From: Silene noctiflora
Taxonomy: Eukaryota; Streptophyta; Magnoliopsida; Caryophyllales; Caryophyllaceae
Assembly (NCBI GenBank): GCA_009801015.1
Contig: VHZZ01003470.1
Location: 18,543 to 42,662 of the forward strand
Reading direction: 5' to 3'
Length of the DNA: 24,120 nucleotides
The position numbers and the translations under genes are program-made. Below are positions 9,065 through 19,923 of this stretch, in pieces; the stretch's first letter is position 1, and each line of letters begins with the position of its first letter. The notes beneath the pieces are model-generated. The model worked only from the letters and a program-made list of their open reading frames with translations, did not search any database and was not told the origin of the DNA.

Positions 9065-10008
9065 TGTAAGTCTCGCAAGTGTACGATTGCTCGTTGTAGC
9101 TTGCAAACGTCAAACCCAAAGGATGGAATTGACACTAGGAATGGTCGTTATTAATCTAGTTTATCTCAAACAAGGAAGGGGTTTTGATTTTAAACTAATT
9201 GCTACGATAAAGATTAAAACAAACAAGAATGAAGCGATAATTAACGATGGTCTAAGATGATAATTAAAGAGATTAGGATGTTAGGGTTCACCTTTGCAAT
9301 CAAGAGGCAGAACTAGGCATGGACTAACAATTAGCCAGGTTGATGACGAAAGAAGACTCAACCTCTCGTTGTGAATCTAACCTTTAATCTAAGATTAATT
9401 AACATACTCATTCAATTAATCCCACCCCACAAATTGTCATTAGAATCCTATTACTAGTCAAGTTACTCACCCAACGATTAAATAAATAGAGAAAAAATCT
9501 AACTTACTCATTCAAGCATTTCCTCGAACACCTTATGAGCATAACAATTTGTAAAGGGGAACAACTAAGGAATTTTCATTAGTCCATGCCAAATCATCCC
9601 TTATACTATTACAAATGATCCGCTTTCATCCTAGTAGGGGACTACTCACACATGCTTGAAACAAACACAACAAAACTAATAAAAGATGAACAAAGTTGAT
9701 CAATAAACATAATGCTAGTAAAGATGAAAAGGAAATGAACAAGGAAAGTAAATAAACAACAAATAATGAAAACTAAGAAATTAATTATACCAAAGGTTGC
9801 AACGTTGATTGACAAAAAAAGAGATCCTTCAATTCTTCACTTACAACCCAATGTCACAAACATAAACTAAGTAACCAATTCTAGTCTAAATTGTTGAATG
9901 ATTAAGCTCTAATAAAGGAGAGATTAAGAGTGTAATTAGGTAAACTTTCATAAAAGTCGTCTAATTCTAATATCTAGGGTTGTGTGTGGTTACAATTAAG
10001 AAGGGGGG

Positions 10009-10016
10009 TATTTATA
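10009..10016 (-). promoter_or_regulatory. TATA box of the Athila-like LTR
   Basis: The minus strand reads ACTATAAATACCCCC, a textbook plant TATA box, about 660 bp into the LTR. The sequence downstream is leader-like. The CCGGC palindrome cluster ends only about 55 bp upstream. Confidence 0.65.
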
Positions 10017-10070
10017 GTTTCAACAACAAATGGGTCAAAATTAGAGAAACAATTGAAAATGCGGTTTTGT

Positions 10071-10450
10071 GCTCCCAGTCGGCCGACCGGCTTCCGGGCC
10101 AACCACCGACTGGGAGTGCAATGATTCCAATAAAGGCATTTTGTGATACCAGGTAGCAGGAGCCGGTGGGCAAGCTTCCGGTGTACCCACCGGCTGTGAA
10201 CACTCCAGAGCGCTCCATTTTTTCACCTTCAAAAAATATTCTAAGACATGGAATCTGTCCCAGCCGGTTGACAGGCTGCCGGTGCACCGGCTGGGAATTC
10301 TTCTTCTTCAACTTTGCCTTCAAAACTCTAATGCCAGGTAGCCGCAGCCGGCTGGCAGGCTGCCTGTCAGCCTGCCGGCTGGGAGCACTCCAGCATGGAA
10401 CAGGTTCCCAGCCTGCTAGCAGGCTGCCGGTCAGGGTGCTGGCTGGGAAC
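10071..10450. repeat. GC-rich palindrome cluster A, five units
   Basis: The units begin at about 10072, 10157, 10258, 10345 and 10404. Each has a left arm like CCCAGCCGG, a middle like GGCTGCCGG and a right arm like CCGGCTGGGA. Each unit can therefore fold into a GC-rich hairpin of about 40-45 bases in otherwise AT-rich DNA. It lies just upstream of the TATA box on the minus strand. Confidence 0.9.
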
Positions 10451-10675
10451 CTCTTCTAGCCTTGTTTTCTTCTCCTTTCCCATGCTCTCTTCCAATTCAC
10501 CTTCTTTTGCTCCCGTTTCTTCAATTCTGTCTCAAGCCCTGCAAAACGAGACATAGGCTCATAGAATGGGGAATACGGGCACAAAATGCAAAGGAAGGTT
10601 GCAACCCGTTCCGAAACGGATCAAAATGCATGGGAAAGAAGGGGAAATATCATGCCAAAATAACCACATATCAAA

Positions 10676-10689
10676 ACTCCCCACACTTA
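10676..10689 (-). promoter_or_regulatory. Polypurine tract of the Athila-like element
   Basis: AAGTGTGGGGAGTT on the minus strand abuts the LTR start TGATATG. It is the expected plus-strand primer site for reverse transcription. The same core recurs inside the element at about 12965 and 13143. Confidence 0.6.
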
Positions 10690-13135
10690 AGTCTTACTCA
10701 TCCCCGAGTATGTAAGTAGACGACATTAAGACCCTTACTCACAAAACTAGTGACTAAGCTAATAACATTCGATGAAAGGAAATTAACGGGCCTTCTCCGT
10801 CCCTTCAACTCACAACGAATCACTCATGAGGTAAAGTGTCTCGTTCCAAGGCAAGTGGGGTCTTGCCAAAATGGCGACGCATCCAACATGAAAGCACAAA
10901 AACATGTAATAGAATGCATCTAACAAAAATGGTCCACTTTCCTCACCTAAGTGGTCGAGTTCTCATCTCAAAAACATGGTCTTGGTCGAGAAATACCATC
11001 TCAAATTCCAACGGGGGTGCCAAATCCCTAAGGCTCAAGCAACCTTACGGTGACAACTAAATCTTAAGAAACCAATTCAAGAGCGGGAAAAAGGGAAAAT
11101 AGAGCTAGTTCTCCAAGATTTACAAGACCATCACAAGATTCAACCTATGACCCATGACTAAGAGGACCTAGGCCAACGACATCCTCACGTTTTTCACTCA
11201 TCACACAATTGAAGAACGAGTGTTTTTGTAAAAAAAAGTAACCAAACACTCTCCTATTACGACTCGGGAGAAAGTGTCCGCAGTCTAATGTGTAAAACAG
11301 TTCTATGACCAAACAAGTTTCAAAAATAGGAAAATGCACATAATAAGAAACACGGGTTGTAACGGGGCTTGGTAGAAGGACAAACCGGGGTCGGTGAAAG
11401 CACCATTATGGAAATGTGGAGTTCATATCAAGAATGATCAAAATTCCGCTCGTCCCACCCTTTCTTCAACAACTGCGACACGTCTATGCCATAACAAAGA
11501 AATGGTAAACCAACTTTGCAAACATTGCACAAACCAGACTCAAATTGGAAAAAATATCAACCATTACAAACCGTATCAACTCGGTCTTTGTTACAACGAA
11601 TGAGCAACGTCCACACCCTAACAAAGAATTTTCATCCAAATTCAAGCAAAAATTGTGTAAACCCGACTCACTTTGGAAAAACATCATAGGACCTTTTATT
11701 TTCGCAACGGCTTTTTCTACCCCTTGAATATTGAATAGGGGTGTTGCTTGCTATTTTTCCCCCTTTTTTTAAACAAATATATAGAACACAATTAACTTTT
11801 TTTTTGGGGTATTTTTCAAAACCTTTTTCATTTTTCTCTTTTGTTTCCCATATCTTTTCTAACACCTCTTATTTAAATACAAATGCCAAATAAAACCAAA
11901 ATTCCAACTCAAGTGGATGCATATATCATCCTCTAAATAGGACCCAAAACACCTCCTTTCACACAACTACAAGCATGATTCATTCTTGATCAAGGTAGGG
12001 CATTCATGGAATGTAGCTTATAATGTGGGTTTGCCAAAAGAAATAGGCTAAGGCTCAAATAAGGTGAATAAAAAAAGGAACTAATGCAAAGGGATGAAAC
12101 AAGGCTTATTAGGCTATGTGAGGCTAAATTATATGCAAAAACGTTTGTTTCATAAAATGTGCACAAAACTAGAGCAACTCATGGTCTAAGGACTGAATGA
12201 CACAGATATGCGTCTCGACATAACACGTCCCGTAAGGAGACCTACTCACATTCCTAATGAGGGTCTGGTATGGATGTACCGACCCTACGAGGCTCTAATT
12301 CTCACGTTCGAGTAGTTAGGTCGAGTCCTAAGCCTAGCTTACGGTCTTTGGTCTCACAAGGTGGTCTAGACTCATCGAATAAGCTCATCTCCCCCGACTA
12401 GGGAAGTGGTCAAGGTGCAAGCCACGGGAAAGGGGAAGGCACAATTGGAAAGTCTCATCATAGGGATATTTACCTCCCTCCATTGACCACTTTTTGATCA
12501 AAACATTTATATACAAACTCAATGCAAGATATGGAAACACAACACATATATACATGTGACAAAGCATGCGGGAGTTTAAATAAACATGAAATGAAACATG
12601 CAACAAGTTTGACTAAACCTAACAGCACATCAACCACAAGTTCCCAAAGGGAACATCCAAGGCACAAAATCTCATCCTCCTCCATATTATACAACGATAT
12701 AGAAAGAGAAAGAACGGAAAAGGAGAAAGAGATAGGAACGTCTATACCAAGCGATCTTCTAATCTCCTTTTGCCTCGAAAACTCAATATACCTATGCCAT
12801 TTTGTTAGCCAAACACAAATATATATATACAATGCATGTAAATAAAGAACATGTTTTTGAGATCTCTGAAATTTTTTAATTTTTAGGCATTTTTTAATTT
12901 TTTTTATGAAATTTAATGAAAATGAGCAAATATATACAAATATACACAAAGTGGATATTTCGCTCCCCACACTTGAAATTTACATTGTCCTCAATGGAAC
13001 AAAGCAAAGGGAGCAAATGAGAAATAGAAAAAACATATTTTTGGATTTTTAGGCATTTTTCGAAAGAAATAACATATTTTTGTATTTTTTGATATATTTT
13101 GAATTAAAAACATGTTTTTGGATTTTTAAATATGA

Positions 13136-13201
13136 GAATTTCCTCCCCACACTTATTTATTTACATAATTACATTTGAGAATAAATATGTGGAGGAAATT
13201 C
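13136..13201. repeat. Imperfect hairpin of about 66 bases around an internal purine motif
   Basis: GAATTTCCTC at 13136-13145 is the exact complement of GAGGAAATTC at 13192-13201. Inner arms CACA/TGTG and TATTTA/TAAATA also pair with small bulges. The AAGTGTGGGGAG motif (minus strand) is in the left arm. Confidence 0.7.
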
Positions 13202-13489
13202 GAAAATTAAATGACTTGTTTTTGTGATTTTTCACATTTTTTGGATTTTTGATTGAAAAATGCAATGCACGGTTCTATTCTACATGCTAAATTTAAAAAA
13301 TGCAATTCATATATTACAAGGAATTAAATCTCTAAATGCAAAACAAAATGAATGCAACTACATGTCATATGATACAATCTACCTAAATACAATTCTAAGC
13401 TTATATGCACAAATAAAAGAGTTTAGATTCAAGGGATTCGTACTTGTTTTGGATTGCAAGGGAGCGGGAACGGGACACACCAAGGCTGC

Positions 13490-14315
13490 CTAAGGATCCA
13501 CCCACCCCGAGACGCTAGTACAACCACTCACTAGCTCGTCGGTAGTCATGGGGGTGGCCTCGACATCTGCAGTCTCATCACCATCGTGACTGGACTCCAC
13601 ATGCTCACCCCCACCTTCACTCCCGCTACAAAGGAACGAGACAATGTTATCAAACCACTGCGCATTCTGCGCCGCCTGCTGATCATCTTCATATATGGGT
13701 TGCTGACGGAAGATAGGGGAGGATTCGTAATTGTCTTGCAAGTTGAGGTCGCCATAGACTCTCCTCCCATCATGGCTCTGATAGCCTCCGTCAGGCCAAA
13801 GGAAATAGGAAGGATGCGGGTCATTAGCCTCCCGGTAGACCCGCCTACAAATGTTATCATAGACCAGGTATTGGCCTACCGATTAATCAACATAGATCCA
13901 GTAAAGTTTTCTCCCTAACACATCTCGCTCACTAGCCTCCACTTGGGAGGCCAAGGTCATATCCTCTATAAACTTAATCAAAGAGGGGCCAACGGGAGTA
14001 TATTGCGGTGGTTGACTAGATGATGCCTCACCTTGTTGATATTGGGACCAAGGTGGATATGGAGTGGGTTGAGGATGGCAAAAAGGGGGTGGGTCGGTGA
14101 ATGGAAAGGAAGATGGGGTCGGGCCTTAGTGATCCCTCCCATAGGTTCTCACGGGTGAAGGAGGGGGTTGGTCGGTGCTTTGCTCAACAGGAAGGAGATA
14201 GTGATCTTGATCGGGAAGAACTCGCATCCTATCGGCATTGGGAAAGGGGGATGGAGTTCATTCCCATGACTTGCCAATACTCAAGCCCATATTCGGGGCG
14301 CTTCTTGATCCAATC
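13490..14315 (-). pseudogene. Athila-like ORF1 (gag-like), C-terminal part
   Basis: This continues the ORF1 of 21256-22117 beyond the nested element. On the minus strand from 14310 it reads KKRPEYGLEYWQVMG, then meets stops. After a change of frame there is a Pro/Gln-rich linker (about 13920-14100, with PPWSQYQQG), a helical SQVEASER stretch, a stop, and an acidic Gly/Ser/Thr-rich tail ending at 13490. The last 83 codons are open (13490-13741). Such low-complexity C-termini are usual in Athila ORF1 proteins, which act as gag in particle assembly. The copy is dead because of stops, frame changes and the insertion. Confidence 0.6.
14311..14315 (+). repeat. Target-site duplication CAATC (left copy)
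   Basis: CAATC directly precedes the LTR start TGTGACACC and is repeated at 21256-21260 directly after the other LTR end TTACA. This fixes both ends of the nested retrotransposon. Confidence 0.93.
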
Positions 14316-16761
14316 TGTGACACCCCCGTTATAAACGTAACATAAACAATTGGAAACGCAACGAAAAATACGAGATTTTCAAAACCTTTTAACATAGAAG
14401 AGTTTGAAACAAAGCGCGGGTTTAAAATACAAACAAGCGGAAATGAAAGTACGGAAGTACAACAACAAAGTGTGTTTGGGAAAACGATATCCCAAGAATA
14501 AATAATGTACGGTGGGTAAGTGTAGCAAACTACAAGACTTGGTCCAAGGTACAACACTCGGTAGCCCACACGTCTTCCAACCCAAGATAAGCATTAACGA
14601 ACCTGTCGTTCATGTAAACATGAACGCCACAGTCAGTGGGGAGAAACTGAAGGTTCTCCCAGCCACATTATATAAAAGCGAACATAAATAAGGACTTTAA
14701 ACATGTAAAGCATACATGATAATTACAACCAACATAAGCATTAAACATTGAACTTTGATGAATAATTGAAAGGCGATAGATAAGCAAACTATGGCATATG
14801 ATAAGAATTACTAGCATATGAGGCGAATAAGGACAAACGAGGATCATATCTCAACTAGAGGCTTTCATCTCACCTTTAGTGTCCGATAGGATCAAGACAA
14901 ACATAGTCATGGCTCAGAGGTTACCTTTAAAACATGTCCAAGACACAAACATTGACAACCGAGTACGCATTTTTAGATAAAGATCGTCCTCTACACAACG
15001 CCAAGCAAAATTCTAGACCACTCTTAGACATTAACGCAACCCTTGGTAAGACGACAGGTTAGGTACGTCTTAGCCTAAGACCTGGATCCAGACTCTCGGA
15101 AAGTAAACTCCTTTCCGATTCGACATGCGGTATAATGGTCCACACCAAAGGCTCGAGAAACATAGATCAAGCACCCCTTTCTCTAAACTGCACGAAAGTG
15201 GCGGAAGATCAACGGTAAAAGTCAAGCATAAAGGTAGGTCAATAAGAAATCCTTATGGATACGACTCAAACAAACCTTGCATATGATAGCTCATACATGA
15301 ATATTATAAGACACCTCATGTAAAGAATACGTAAACAAAATATATATCATCATTCATAAAACATGTGAGTGAATAGAAAAGAAAATAAGGAATCAGAGGC
15401 TCCCAGCCGGTCAGAGCACCGGCTGCCGGCCAACCGGCCAGACACTCAGCCCAAAAGTCAAATTGAAAATTTTATATCAAAAGGTTCCCAACCGGTCAGT
15501 GGACCGACAGCCGGCCTACCGGCTGGGAACGCAGGTCAAAACCAAAATAAACACAAACTTATAGTGGCCTCCCAGCCGGTCACCCGGCCGGGGGCACACC
15601 ACCAACACAAATTATCAACCAACTTACAGGAACTTTCCACCCGGCCTGTGGCACCGGCAGCCGACCCACCGGCTGAGAGACACCCAACTTGAAAATTTGA
15701 CAAATTTGATACAGGAGGTTCCTTGCCGGCCAGTGGACCGGTAGCTGGCCCACCGGCTGGGACTACCTGAACACGAAAATCAGCACAACGCCTCTAGAAC
15801 ATGATTTCTACTTGGAATTTTCAAGTATCCTTAAGACAGAAAACACGTAATAAGCGGAAAAAAAAGCATGTTATACCATCCAACCACCAACACACTCCAA
15901 TTTCATAATCCAAATACCATAATCTCATGAATTTTGACAACATAAACAAAAACCATGTAAAATATGGCATCTTTATCAAAATTTAAGCAAGAAAACAAAT
16001 AATTCATTCATCATCCACATAAGATGAACTCACTAATTCATAGACAAAACATTAAACACATCAAAGCATGTAAATTTATCAACTTTTACATGTAAGCATC
16101 ACATTTAAAGCCATTAAGCACGAAATTCAAGTGTAATGTCGAGTATCCTATCACCGTTACCTTGACAGCACTTCAATCCTCAATAGAATCGTCAACAATG
16201 TAGCTATCTTCCTCCGGGTCTTCTAAGTTCTCACCTAAACACAAAATTAGATGGATTAATTGAAGAATTCACCCACTAAAGGAAGTTAGGGTTTTGATAT
16301 TCTCAAGAGAGGGAGAAAAATATTGTCTTTCTTACTTACAAAGATGAAGAACGAGAAAAGAGGAAGAATGGAGTGAAAATCAATTTATTTGGTTGCGAAT
16401 TGAGTAAGTTGTGACGGTTTGAAGTTTGAAGGAAAAAGAGAGCAACAATAGTGGTGTTTGTTGAGTGGAGTGTCTTGTGAAATAGAGAATATGGGGGGTT
16501 TGAGAGGGTTTTAGTGAGGAGTTGGTGGTAAAATAGGCCCAATAAGGGGGGGTATTGGTCCATAACAACTCAATTTGAGTCGGGAATCACTAAAAGTACA
16601 TCTTAAGTCTACTATACACTCAAGACGGATAATAAATATTATATTTATAAGGATTACACTTAAAACATATTTTTACCCGAAAATAGGATTTAAATATAAT
16701 TTGTCTTAATTAAATTATTAAATAACTTTTAAGACTATTAATAAAATTTATTGGTGTTACA
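14316..16761 (-). repeat. Complete 3' LTR of the nested element (2,446 bp)
   Basis: It starts (minus strand) TGTAACACC at 16761, right after the purine tract, and ends GGGTGTCACA at 14316. The part 15756-16761 has a similar direct copy at about 20304-21255, the remaining 5' LTR. A leader-like AAACCCTAAC stretch is near 16290. CCGGC palindrome cluster B is at 15399-15770. The far part (14316-15390) has no second copy in the window and no coding region; open frames there are shadows. Confidence 0.88.
15399..15770. repeat. GC-rich palindrome cluster B, five units
   Basis: The units begin at about 15400, 15485, 15569, 15636 and 15718, mostly 83-85 bp apart. The arms read CCCAGCCGG or CCCAACCGG and CCGGCTGGGA, with GGCTGCCGGC or GACAGCCGGC in the middle. 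The third unit is shortened. The spacers are AT-rich and unlike each other. Confidence 0.9.
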
Positions 16762-16777
16762 ATCTTCCCTCCATTTA
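16762..16777 (-). promoter_or_regulatory. Polypurine tract of the nested element
   Basis: The minus strand reads AATGGAGGGAAGAT directly before the LTR start TGTAACACC. This is the primer site for plus-strand synthesis and confirms the strand of the element. Confidence 0.85.
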
Positions 16778-16816
16778 AAAAGTTTCGTCCTCGAAACTTG
16801 AGGAAAGGGAGATTAC

Positions 16817-17382
16817 CTAAGCGAAAAAATTCGGGTACTTGTTCCGCATGGAGGCTTCCAGTTCCAAAGTCTCCTCTTCCACATTGCCACACTTCCACAA
16901 CACCTTCACTTATGGCACAACCTTACTCCTTAGCTTCTTGTCCTTTCGATCTAAGATACGAATCGGTCTTTCCTCAAAAGATAAACTCGGCTCAAGCTCG
17001 GGAATGTCACTTTGCAACACATGACTAGGGTCGCTAATGTATTTCCTATGTTGAGACACATGGAAAACATCATGAACTTTGCCCAAACTCGGGGGTAAGT
17101 CCAATTTGTAAGCCACGACACCAATTCTCTTCACAATCTCGTAAGGTCCAAAGTACTTCGGACTCAACTTTACTTCACTCCAAATCTCTTCACTCCCTTC
17201 ATAGGTTAAACCTTCAAGAACACTTTATCACCCACTTCAAATTCTAGGGGTCTACGGCGAACATCGGCATAGGACTTTTGGCGATCTTGGGCGGCATTCA
17301 TTCTTACTCGGATTAGCTTCACTTGATCAATCATCTCAGCTAGCTTGTCGAGTCCAAGATAACGAACATCACTTGATTGATC
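16817..17382 (-). pseudogene. Pol: integrase C-terminus and chromodomain, broken
   Basis: On the minus strand it continues the integrase with DKLAEMIDQVKLIR, a RPLEFEVGDKVFLKV block and KYFGPYEIVKRIG. Then come YKLDLPPSLGKVHDVFHVS and LSFEERPIRILDRKDKKLR. After a stop (CCATAA, 16930s) it reads VKVLWKCGNVEEETLELE and ends at TAG 16817-16819. This is the usual end of Tekay-type pol. There the last block is a chromodomain that guides insertion into heterochromatin. The conserved Trp of the ATWEPE motif is changed to Leu (ETLELE). Stops occur at the join with 17383, near 17205 and at 16930s, and there is a frame change near 17180. Confidence 0.8.
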
Positions 17383-18154
17383 CTACCAAATAGGACTACG
17401 GCACTTTCTCTCATACAAGGCTTCATAGGGAGCCATCTTGATCGAAGCATGAAAACTGTTGTTGTAAGAAAACTCTACAAACAGTAAACTCTTTTCCCAA
17501 CTTGCATGGAAATCTAAGGCACAAGCACGCAACAAATCCTCAAGAGTTTGAATGGTCCTCTTGTTTGGTCCATCGGTAGGGGCATGAAAGGAGGTACTCA
17601 TCAAAAGCTTACTTCCTATAGCATCTTGAAGGGCTTTCAAAAATCTCGAACAAAACCTTGGGTCACGATTCGAAACGACCACCTTAGTTACACCATGATA
17701 TCGAACGATCCCAACCACATAGGCACTATCAAGGCGGTCCAAACTCCTAGTCTCTTTGATAGGGATAAACCTCGCACCCTTGGTCAATCTATCCACAACT
17801 ACCCAAATGCCATCCTTTTCCACAAACGGTCTTAGGCAAGGCCATCACAAAGTCCATGGAAATGGATTCCCATTTCCACAAAGGCACATCCAATGGTTTT
17901 AGCAAACCTTCGGGTCTCTTATGCTCAATCTTCACTCATTGACAAGTAAGACACCTACCAACATATGACACAATGTCATTCTTCATACTAGGCCACCAAA
18001 ATTGAAGCTTCAAGTCTTTATACATCTTGTCTCCTCCGGGGTGAATCGAATAAGGGGACAGATGAGTTTCATCAAGCACTCTCTTCCTCAAGTCATTGGC
18101 ATCAGGAACATACATGCGGCCTTGGTAACGAAGATATCCACTAGCATCAATCTT
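17383..18154 (-). pseudogene. Pol: integrase zinc-binding domain and catalytic core, broken
   Basis: The first part carries the HHCC zinc site: THLSPYSIHPGG, FWWPSMKND, then RCLTCQ. A stop follows, then [18 protein letters not shown]. After a frame change the core is open for 146 codons (17383-17823). It has Asp11 in VVDRLTK, Asn52 in VSNRDPRF and Lys88 in DGPNKRTIQTLED. The spacing Asn52-Lys88 is exactly that of the D-35-E motif, so two of the three metal-binding acids are replaced (Asp to Asn, Glu to Lys). The enzyme would normally join the cDNA to host DNA; this copy cannot be active. The domain call is secure. Confidence 0.88.
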
Positions 18155-19111
18155 TCAATCCTTAGCTTTACCTTCTAGAATCTTGTCTCGGAAACTCTTG
18201 AAAGTAGCATCATCTTCAAGGGCACCAAAGATCTCACGGTGACGAACGGGCTTGGCAGTCATAGCACCTAGGTAATTGAATCCACTCTCCACAACTTGGA
18301 TGTTCAACCTACGGAATTCGGCACAAAGATCGTCGGGAAGCACTCTAATGACACTCAAGGAATGAGTCGACTTCCTGCTAAGGGCATCGAAAACCACATT
18401 AGCCCTTCCTTCATGATACAACAACTCCACGTCATAATCATTCACCAACTCTAACCAACGTCGTTGTCTCATATTCAACTCCTTTTGGGTGAAGATATAT
18501 TTCAAACTCTTATGATTGGTGTAGATACGACAATAAACTCTAAAGAGGTAGTGTCTCCACATCTTCAAAGCATGAACAACGGCGGCTAACTCAAGGTCAT
18601 GAGTAGGATAGTTCACTTCATGAACTCTCAATTGTGGCGATGCGTAGGCAACAACCCTTCCATTTTGCATGAGCACACAACCTAAACCCATCTTGGAAGC
18701 ATCACAATACACATCAAAGTCCACACCATCCTCGGGCAAGGTCAACACCGGAGCGGTAGTCAACCTTCTCTTCAATTCTTGGAAAGCATCATCACAAGCA
18801 TCGGTCTACACAAACTTGGATTCCTTCTTCAAAAGTTGAGTCATTGGTCTAGCAAGCTTGGAAAAGTCCTTCACAAAGCGACGGTAATAACCGATTAAAC
18901 CCAAGAAACTACAAATTTCACCAACATTGATAGGGCTCTTCCACACTACTAAGGCTTCAATCTTCGCGGTATCTACCATCACACCATCCTTGGATATCAC
19001 ATGGCCAAGGAAAGAAACTTCGGACAACCAAAATTCACACTTAGAGAATTTGGCAAACCACTTTTGACGGCGAAGAACCCCTAACACGGTACGAAGATAA
19101 TCGGCATGTTC
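18155..19111 (-). pseudogene. Pol: RT connection/thumb and RNase H, broken
   Basis: The frame 18806-19087 has [17 protein letters not shown] and [14 protein letters not shown], the usual RT thumb of Ty3/gypsy. A TAG replaces the Trp of the following VWTDAC-type motif. The frame 18155-18775 (206 codons) is RNase [19 protein letters not shown] with the first acid, [20 protein letters not shown] with the second, [10 protein letters not shown] with the third, and [15 protein letters not shown] at the end. RNase H removes the RNA strand during cDNA synthesis. All core acids seem present, but it is separated from RT by stops. Confidence 0.88.
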
Positions 19112-19923
19112 TTATTCGGTCTTGGAGACCACAAGAATGTCTTCAATGAAGACCACAACACACTTATCTAAATACTCACTAAAGGTTCGGTTCATTTGGT
19201 CGATGAAGATAGCGGGAGCATTGGTCAATCCAAATGGCATCACCTTAAACTCGAAATGTCGATATCTCGTGCTAAAGGTGGTCTTGGGAATATCAGACTC
19301 ACAAACGGGGATTTGATGATAACCGGATCTCAAGTCAATCTTGGAGAATGTAGAAGAACCTTTGATTTGATCAAATAAGTCTTCAATTATTGGTACGGGT
19401 ACTTATTCTTGATGGTAACTAGGTTGAGTTCTTGGTAATCAATGCAAAGTCTCATGGATCTATCTTTCTTCTTCCCAAAGAACACAGGAGATCCCCACGG
19501 AGAGGCACTAGGTCAAATAAATCCTTTCTCAATCATGTAATCAAGTTCCAATCTCAACTCCTTCAACTCAGTAGGCGCCATATGATACGAGGCTTTAGCA
19601 ATAGGTCCGGTTCTGGGTAAAAGGTCGATAGAAAATTCCACAACACACTCGGGAAGAATTTCGGGCAACTCATTGGGAAAAACGTCGGGAAACTCACGAA
19701 CCACGGGCACTTCTTCAAACTTAGATGAAGAAGGAGAGGTAGAGGTCACCACACACAAGTAGGCTTGGCAACCTTTCCTTACCATACTCACTAACTTCAA
19801 AGCGGAAATCCATTTTATACCCATTTGGGATCGTGTTCCCTTATAGGTAACTCGGACACCTAAAGGACTCTTGAGACAAATCTTTTGGTCTATAAATTCA
19901 GACCTATAATGGTACATAGACAA
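19112..19923 (-). pseudogene. Pol: reverse transcriptase palm and fingers, broken
   Basis: The first open piece (19513-19923) runs from the protease end (LGIDWLSMYH just upstream) through the PVVREFPDVFPNELP linker to ELDYMIEKGFI. Then TGA stands where the family has Arg (CGA). [21 protein letters not shown] and KNKYP follow. A one-base shift near 19400 leads into [13 protein letters not shown]. The second open piece (19112-19333) has MPFGLTNAP and VVVFIEDIL. In active elements the catalytic box is F/Y-x-D-D; here the first Asp is Glu. The normal role is copying element RNA into cDNA. Confidence 0.88.

Larger units (their letters stand above)
9065..10673 (-). mobile_element. LTR of an Athila-like Ty3/gypsy element (3' LTR)
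   Basis: On the minus strand this block begins TGATATGTGG right after the purine tract AAGTGTGGGGAGTT (10674-10687) and ends with CTTGCGAGACTTACA at 9065. The ends are thus TG...CA. The CACTTGCGAGACTTAC-type end and the AAGTGTGGGGAG tract are familiar from Athila-like plant elements; this comes from memory. A TATAAATA box (complement of 10009-10016) sits about two-thirds along. Five GC-rich palindromes lie upstream of it. No second copy of this LTR is in the window. Boundaries are accurate to a few bases at best. Confidence 0.65.
10674..13489 (-). other. Noncoding region between ORF1 and the 3' LTR of the Athila-like element
   Basis: On the minus strand this is about 2.8 kb between the ORF1 stop (13490) and the LTR. 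No reverse transcriptase, integrase or other gene is recognisable, and open frames are short and featureless. It holds three copies of the purine motif AAGTGTGGGGAG (complements at about 10679, 12965 and 13143). It also holds a tract of TTTTTGGATTTTTAGGCAT-like words (about 12890-13250) and a small AT dinucleotide run near 12820. The element therefore looks non-autonomous, carrying ORF1 only. Confidence 0.55.

Noticed and set aside
10012..10459. Open frames across palindrome cluster A on both strands
   Set aside because: They owe their length to the GC-rich palindromes, which lack stop codons; the peptides are only repeats of the palindromes.
12470..12970. 166-codon minus-strand open frame
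   Set aside because: Long, but it has low-complexity Lys/Ile and Ser/Leu runs, no family motif, and an opposite-strand frame across the same DNA. It is probably chance in a noncoding part of the retroelement.
14101..14334. 77-codon plus-strand frame
   Set aside because: It lies opposite the decayed ORF1 C-terminal part and crosses the LTR boundary; a shadow frame.
15369..15692. 107-codon plus-strand frame
   Set aside because: It runs through palindrome cluster B inside an LTR; no protein family features.
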